This document shows positions 58,060 through 64,000 of a DNA stretch of 64,000 nucleotides, one piece after another. The stretch spans positions 11,834,586 to 11,898,585 of the forward strand of contig NW_004624776.1 in NCBI RefSeq assembly GCF_000247695.1, given 5' to 3'. Made by a program: the position numbers and the translations under genes. This DNA comes from Heterocephalus glaber. Its lineage: Eukaryota > Chordata > Mammalia > Rodentia > Bathyergidae. Below the pieces are notes generated by a model. That model worked only from the letters and a program-made list of their open reading frames with translations, was not told the origin of the DNA and did no database searches. Position 1 is the stretch's first letter. The number at the start of each line of letters is the position of its first letter.

Positions 58060-60010
58060 AAACACATTCAGCTACTCAGTGAGCACTGAGCATGAGGTAC
58101 TGCTGTGGTGGCTTGGAGACACACAGCAGTGAGCACAGCCCAGGTCTCATGTGGCACACGTCATGATGGGGGAATCACAGTAAGCCAGTAGACTCACACC
58201 TCAGGAGGTAACAAATGCTATGAAGACAGAAGACAGTAAGAGACCAGAGAGTGGCAGGAAATGGTTGCACTCAAGTGGTCACCAAAGGCCTCTGATATGG
58301 TGGCATCGACTGACTGAGGTGAGGAAGCTTCTATACAAGCTCCTCCTGCAGAAAGAATCTTTCTTCCAGGAAGAAGACAGAAATGTACTTGAGGTATCTG
58401 ACTAACAGCAAGGAGGCCAATGTGGCTGGAGACCCATAATTAGTGGGACAGAGAAAGAAATGTCCTTCCTTTTGGGAGTGGAGTGTCTAGACTGGCAGCA
58501 GAGAGATCAGCCGGTAGGTTCCTGAGAGGCAATGGTGACTTGAACTAGACTAGTAGCAGCAAGGAAACAAGCAGGCATACAGATTAGGTACATATTTTGA
58601 AGATGACTGAGTTCATTTGCTACTGGATTGGAAGTCTGCTATTAGAGAGAAAATAAGACAAACCAAAAGCATTTGATAAGGGACTGAGGTAAAGAAGAAA
58701 TCATAAATTGTTTTAGTCATGTGGAGTTTGAGGTATCCAGTACAAATCTAGTGCAAGTATTAGGTGAGCAGTGTATATAAAGGACTGAATTCCAAGGGAG
58801 GTCAGAACTGGAGGCATAAATTTGGAAGTCATCAGCATGAAGATGGTATTTTAAGCCACTGGAGTAGATGATGAGCTCATCTGATTGAGAGAGGAGACCA
58901 CCCCCTCCCTATGGTATCGGGCAACTATGAGTTAACTGTGTTATCAGGTAACTATGGGTTAACTAGGTAACTATGCTCTCTGTAGAATGTACCTGAGCAG
59001 CCATGACAACTTCTGTAATCTGTCACCAAAGGAGCTTAAAACACTCAGCAAGTGCTGCCAGAACTCTTTGCTCTCCTCTCCCTCCACTGCTCTGCTGTGT
59101 ATAAATCCTGCTTGCTATCTTCCCAGGGAAACTCCAATGGAATTAAGTAAGCTCTGTACATGTAAAAAGAGGTACATAAAGAAGCACAAACTTTTTTCTT
59201 TAAGACAGGGTCTTGCTGTGTAGTTCAAGCTGACCTTGAGCTCATTATGTAGGCCCGGCAGGACTTGAACTCTTGGCAATCCTCCTACCTCAGCCTCCCA
59301 AGCTCTAGGATTATAGGCGTGTACCATCACACCTGGCTAGAAGCACAAACTTCTGTTGGGGATCTTGAGTGACAAGAATCACTCATTGAACTGCCAGCAC
59401 TGAAGGCCGCTTTTTGCTCCTATCTTCGTGTTAAGAGCAACCTGTCCCGGGTTTCCAGTTTCCTGCTTCATGATGAAAAGGAATAGGGGGAGAGGAGTTT
59501 TAGTGACCAAGTACCAAAGCACTCCAACATGGAGAGGCTGGGAAAAATTGTCAAAGGAGACTAATAAAGAACAGGTAAGAAGGAGAGTAGAAGAATTACC
59601 AAAGTGAAAAAGCTAGGTGAAGAAAGTCTCTTCAGAGGAAGGGACAAGTACAGTTTCAAAAAAGTGAGTAGGACTTGAATGGGTACAAGAGACAATCAGG
59701 GAAGTAGAGGCTGTGGAGATGTAGTTATTGGAAGGACTTTTGCTGTGAAGGGAAGCAAGAAGTGGGCTGACAGGGAGAGGATAATCTGATTAAGATGGAT
59801 TTCTCTATACACTGTATTTGAGGGGAATGATGGTAGACAGAGGAGAGAAAAGATGATGCAGAGAAGAGAGAAGGTGAATGAAATCCTACAGTGAGCATAG
59901 AGGGTGTGGGATCCAGTGTGCTGGAGGAGGAGATGGTGCAGGTGGAATCATGAACTGTCCATAAGGGGGGGGCATGCAATGAGGTGACCAATCGGTTGGG
60001 GAAGTCCAGT
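58060..60010 (+). repeat. Ancient mammalian repeat, long but interrupted copy
   Basis: Word order: CACTGAGCATGAGGTACTG, AACAAATGCTATGAAGACAG, CAAGGAGGCCAATGTGGCTGG, GGAGGCATAAATTTGGAAGTCATC, AAGTCTCTTCAGAGGAAGGG, GACTTTTGCTGTGAAGGGAAG. This follows a long mammalian repeat also present at 43206. A B1 SINE at 59193 interrupts it. Confidence 0.5.
59193..59338 (-). repeat. B1 SINE, antisense
   Basis: GACAGGGTCTTGCTGTGTAG, CTACCTCAGCCTCCCAAGC, GTACCATCACACCTGGC; flanked by AGAAGCACAAACTT on both sides. Confidence 0.93.
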
Positions 60011-60539
60011 TCTCCTCTGGCTGCCTTTACGTTACCAATGATAGAAGCAGCACAGTCATCAGCTCAGAGTGTGGAAGTGTGAGGTGGAAAGAGAAGATAT
60101 GCAACAGGCATTTTAAAAGCACTAAAACTAAGAAATTATGGCAGTACAGTACTAAGGGCTCACCTGAGGAATGTGCTCGTGATTTTAAACCTTTCTTCTT
60201 TACTAATATAAGCATTTAAAGCTATAAAATTCCCTCTAGGTATTTCTTTAAATAAATCCCACAAATACAGTACATTGGTATTTTGTGTTTATTACCTCTC
60301 TATAACAGTTTCGAGTTTTCCTTGTTGAATTCTTTTCTGACTTAAGGAATATTTAAAAACATATTGGTTGATTTTTCAATATTTGACAATTACCTGAAAA
60401 GATTATCTCATCATCACATTCTTTTCTATTAGTTTATCTTTTCAAACTTTCCTTTTATGGCCTAGCATATGTTCTATCTTGGTGAATTTCATGGGAAATT
60501 AAAAGAATGTGTATTATACAGTTTAGGAATTCAGTGTTT
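60011..60539. other. WASF3 intron
   Basis: AT-rich; nothing recognised. Confidence 0.45.
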
Positions 60540-60880
60540 TTCTGTGTTACTTTTGTCATCACTGGGACAAAATACCTGATACCTGTAACTGAAAGAAGGA
60601 GAAGTTTATTTTGGCTCACATTTTTAGCACACAGCTGGCCAACTCCAAGGCAGAATGTCATGGCACAGGGGCATGGCACAGGATAGCTGCTTGCCTCATG
60701 GAAGCCAGGAAGCAGAGAATGAAGGAGGAGCCAGGGAGGGAGATAAACCCTTTCAGTGTTCTGCCTCTTTTGACCAGTCCCTACCTCCTAGTAACACATT
60801 TAGCTATAAACTCATCAGTGGATTATCCCCACCTGAGTGCATGAGGCTTTGGGGGGACATCTAAATATAAACCAAGACGG
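60540..60880 (-). repeat. MaLR-like LTR, antisense
   Basis: GTGTTACTTTTGTCATCACTGG, TTTATTTTGGCTCACATT, CATGGAAGCCAGGAAGCAG, GGACATCTAAATATAAACC. Same pattern as 9499 and 28060. Confidence 0.75.
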
Positions 60881-61264
60881 TATTCAAAGAGCAATTAGAT
60901 TAGATTGGTAGTAGTCAGATTTTCTGTATTATTACTTTTTTAAATCTACATGCTCTCTCAACTACTGAGGGATTCTTATAATAATCTCCAACTATAATTT
61001 GGAGTTTATTCCTTTCTTGCCTTCTGCTGGGATAATCCAAAGATTATTTTAAGACTCCATTTTCTCTCTTCTATGTGGTGTTCTTAATGGTTACTGAAAA
61101 TCATACATGCATCCTTAACTCATCACAATCTTCTTTCAAACAATACCGTATTTTATAAACAATATAAAATAAAATAGTATAACTCCATCTACTCCCTTCT
61201 GTGCTCAGAGCTTTTGCTGTCACATAGGTTATCAACTCCACAATAAATATGAAATAGTAAATAG

Positions 61265-61348
61265 TTTTTTTTTTGGTACCAGGGATCGAACTCGAGTCCT
61301 TGTGCTCGTGCAGCAGGCGGCGAAACCACTGAGCTAAATCCCCAGCCC
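61265..61348 (-). repeat. ID-type SINE, CTGCTG subfamily, antisense
   Basis: T-run, GGTACCAGGGATCGAACTCG, GCAGCAGGCGGCGAAACCAC; flanked by AGTAAATAGTTTT on both sides. Confidence 0.94.
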
Positions 61349-61559
61349 AGTAAATAGTTTTATACAAATAATAGATATAGCTTTCATGATCTTTTATATT
61401 TACTCCCATATTTACTTTTTAAATACTCTTTATTTCTTTGCATTGCAAGTTGTCTGGGTGACCAATTATTCAATTCTTTCAGATTCTGTCTGAATAAAAT
61501 ATGTCATTATTTATTTAAATTTTTTCTCCCTTCCTCTCCTCTCCCTTCACCCCTCAGAG

Positions 61560-61775
61560 AAACTGGGGATTGAACCCAGGGCCTTTGCACTGAGCTACAT
61601 TCCCAGTTTTTTTTCTTTTTCCAGTACTGGGATCAAACTCAGGACCTTGTGCTTCCAAGGCAGGTGTAGAGCCATTGAGCTAAATCCCCAGTCCCCGAGT
61701 CTTTTATTTTTAATTGTGAGGCACAGTTTTGCTAAGTAGCTAAGTTGCCCAGGCTGGTTTCAAACTTGCATTTGG
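61560..61775 (-). repeat. B4-like dimeric SINE, antisense, split by an ID SINE
   Basis: AACTGGGGATTGAACCCAGGG (ID half) and GCTAAGTTGCCCAGGCTGG (B1 half) are separated by the ID copy at 61606-61696. Confidence 0.75.
61606..61696 (-). repeat. ID-type SINE, nested in B4
   Basis: T-run, CAGTACTGGGATCAAACTCAG, CATTGAGCTAAATCCCCAG. Confidence 0.88.
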
Positions 61776-62189
61776 TGTGATAGGAAACATACGGCATATC
61801 TGGAGAAGTATTAAAAATAATCACTTTTTTAAATCTTTAAGAAAAAAGACTTCTTTTGCCATTTACATAATTATGCCAATGTCAAAATTAATGGAAAAAT
61901 AGATTTTTAAAAAATACAGTGAACATTTAAAGTTAATGGAATCAGAATTTGGGGGTCACTTGTGAGGACTATCTTTGCTCATTATGAGGAAGTCTGATGA
62001 TTCTTATGATATATAATAAGACGTCTTAGACAAGTTGCCAGAAACACCAATCAATGTATGTAATGATTCTGTACAAGAATTTACAAGTGTCTCCACGAAA
62101 AGAAACAACTTATATGTCCAAAAGTAAAATATTAGTTGAGTAATTATGTTATATCAATATTATAATCTCTAGTTATTACAAATGTCTGA

Positions 62190-62278
62190 GGGGGCCGGGG
62201 ATTTAGCTCAGTGGTTCCTGCGCCTGCCTGGAAAGCGCAAGGTCCTGAGTTCAATCCCCAGTACCAGAAAAAAAAAAC
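62190..62278 (+). repeat. ID-type SINE
   Basis: GGGGGCCGGGGATTTAGCTC, CCTGCCTGGAAAGCGCAAGG, GGTCCTGAG, A-tail. Confidence 0.9.
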
Positions 62279-62433
62279 AGTCTCAGAAAAATCAACAAAA
62301 ATGTTTACTATACAGTGAATATGGGTTACAAAGGCATTTAAAAAGACATATATAAAGCATTTTCCCTTTGCATGTTTTTTGTATTAAATTTTCTACATCA
62401 TCTTATTAGTATCATGAAATGCACCCTAAAGCT

Positions 62434-62463
62434 TTGTGTGTGTGTGGTGGTGGTGGTGGGGGT
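62434..62463. repeat. (TG)n(GGT)n short tandem repeat
   Basis: GTGTGTGTG followed by GTGGTGGTGGTGG. Confidence 0.85.
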
Positions 62464-64000
62464 AGTGCTAAATTTCTAATTACTTTGTGACATCCTAGAA
62501 TGACTGTTAAAGAGAAGCAGGAAAACAGCTATAGACCCAAGAACAAAGAAAGGCAGTAAAAGCCAAACTAGTATTAAAAGTATTAAAACGAATTTGTGTC
62601 ATCCTTGGCACAAATGTCCTATGTTTCCATCTCCTTTTTAAGAAAACTGTATTAAAATAACATTGGAATATCTAAGAGTTTGATTGTAAGAAGTTATAAC
62701 TTTAATTGAGCAAATAGCTGATAGCAACAACAGCATGCAGATTATTAGTCAAGGAAAACAATGAAAAGGCAATCCCAATTTAATGTTAATTGAGGCACTA
62801 AACTGTCATATGAAGAAAAAAAAATCAGTATCTCTTAATCAAAAACCAAGTGACACACTATTAACTAAAAATGTTTCAGCAATTGGCTTCTTACCCACTG
62901 ACATTCCTTTGACCTCTCATATTAGAAATTGATAATATTCAAAGAAAAAATAAAAAAATAAAGACTAATTTTTATTTTATTACATAGTGCTCCAAAAGCC
63001 TGTGATCCTTTGCCTTGAACTGTAAAACTCTTCAAGTTAGCAAATTTTCTCATTCATGTCTACAACTATTTCTACACTCCTTTCCAACAATATGTACATT
63101 CTTGTTGAAAAAGATTTCAACTTCCTGTTAAAGACCTAATGCTGCCAAAATTACTAGCCCCAGAAGTCCTGTGTTTGACTTGACTGTAACAAGAGCCTGG
63201 CCATAGGTAAAAACACATAGAGTTCTCAAAAGGTGTGCAGAGTTATAGGGATTTTAGAGGTCTGTTCAGTATTTAAGACCACATTCTTTCCTTGATTTGG
63301 AAATTCATTTAAATCCTTATGACACTAAACTGTCCTTGTCAATGTGATAAGAATCAGAATGACCTCATAAATGAGGGCCTCAATTGTTAGACTTCCTTTT
63401 TGGAAAAGTCTAGAAAATTCCTGGTCTGGTTAGCCTTTTCTACAGCTATCACGAGTGTTAGTCACCCTGGGTCACCACATTCAGTGTCTGGGCCAAGTCT
63501 CTACTCTCAGGTAGGTATGACCGATCTACCATCAAGACAAATCTTTAAGCTTCCACTAAAAAGCCCTCTCCTCACACAAGAAGGCACATGTAGACATGGT
63601 CCCAACCTCTCTCTGCATCACTTGTAGGAGTTCCAGATAACTACATCATTTACTCTAATTCACACCTGAAAATGAGCTTCTGCTGTGAGAGTGAAGGTCC
63701 TAGGCATGTGGCAGGGTAGGCAGGGAAATAGAGCAGACTAGGATGGGCCAGGTCATCTGGACTGACATGATAACAGGTCAGGCACCCAACGAATGGAAAC
63801 AACATTCTGCCTAACTTTATCACTGGCACGAATATTCAGAAAAAGAAGACTTGTACTATGACAGATTCGTGCATTCCTAACATCTAAATGATTATGAAAT
63901 TTAAAAATAACAAAAATGCTTTTTTAAATTCTTTTTTCCCTAACAAATTTAGACCCCCCCAAAATTGTATATGTTTCCTCATCTCCTGTAATTATTAACA
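62464..64000. other. WASF3 upstream intron, nothing recognised
   Basis: About 1.5 kb of AT-rich DNA. I looked for the missing first WASF3 coding exon (start MPLVKR-type) on the minus strand and did not find it. Confidence 0.5.

Noticed and set aside
1..64000. CRISPR arrays, operons, phage or plasmid functions
   Set aside because: The sequence is vertebrate nuclear DNA; no regularly spaced direct repeats with unique spacers were seen.

Overview
The window is mammalian nuclear DNA, almost certainly from a rodent. It carries 7SL-derived B1 SINEs, ID-type tRNA-derived SINEs and dimeric B1-ID (B4-like) SINEs, MaLR-like LTRs and L1 fragments, in AT-rich DNA with long introns. The ID consensus (GGGATTTAGCTCAGTGGTT and a 3' end of GGTACCAAAA) is not the mouse or rat form. 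I suspect a castorimorph or other non-murid rodent but cannot fix the species.

One protein-coding gene is present. The WASF3 (WAVE3) gene lies on the minus strand with seven coding exons between 53037 and 32158. They encode everything from about residue 45 to the C-terminal VCA region. The first coding exon was not found and should lie beyond position 64000. A probable 3' UTR of about 2.9 kb runs from 32157 to about 29300 and ends at an AATAAA signal. All splice junctions and phases agree.

The remaining 29 kb (positions 1-29285, downstream of WASF3) is intergenic. Its notable feature is nested. A processed retropseudogene of KIAA1191 (p33MONOX), on the plus strand with a poly(A) signal and A-tract, was later split by a 5.5-kb endogenous retrovirus (12548-18039). 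The two host pieces rejoin across the insertion at a 5-bp imperfect target duplication. The provirus is a class I, gammaretrovirus-like element with two LTRs, a tRNA-Gln-type primer site, gag with a PPPY motif, an RNase H and integrase remnant, and a decayed env. Protease, reverse transcriptase and most of the transmembrane ectodomain are missing. It cannot code for intact viral proteins.

The rest is repeats. There are at least seventeen ID SINE copies (many with clear target duplications), B4 and B1 copies, MaLR-like LTRs in both orientations, L1 pieces of two ages, three short inverted-repeat DNA elements flanked by TA (two of one family), two partial copies of an ancient mammalian repeat, and several microsatellites. 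I found no tRNA or rRNA gene, no CRISPR array and no prokaryotic-type system. The most interesting structure is the provirus inside the KIAA1191 retropseudogene.
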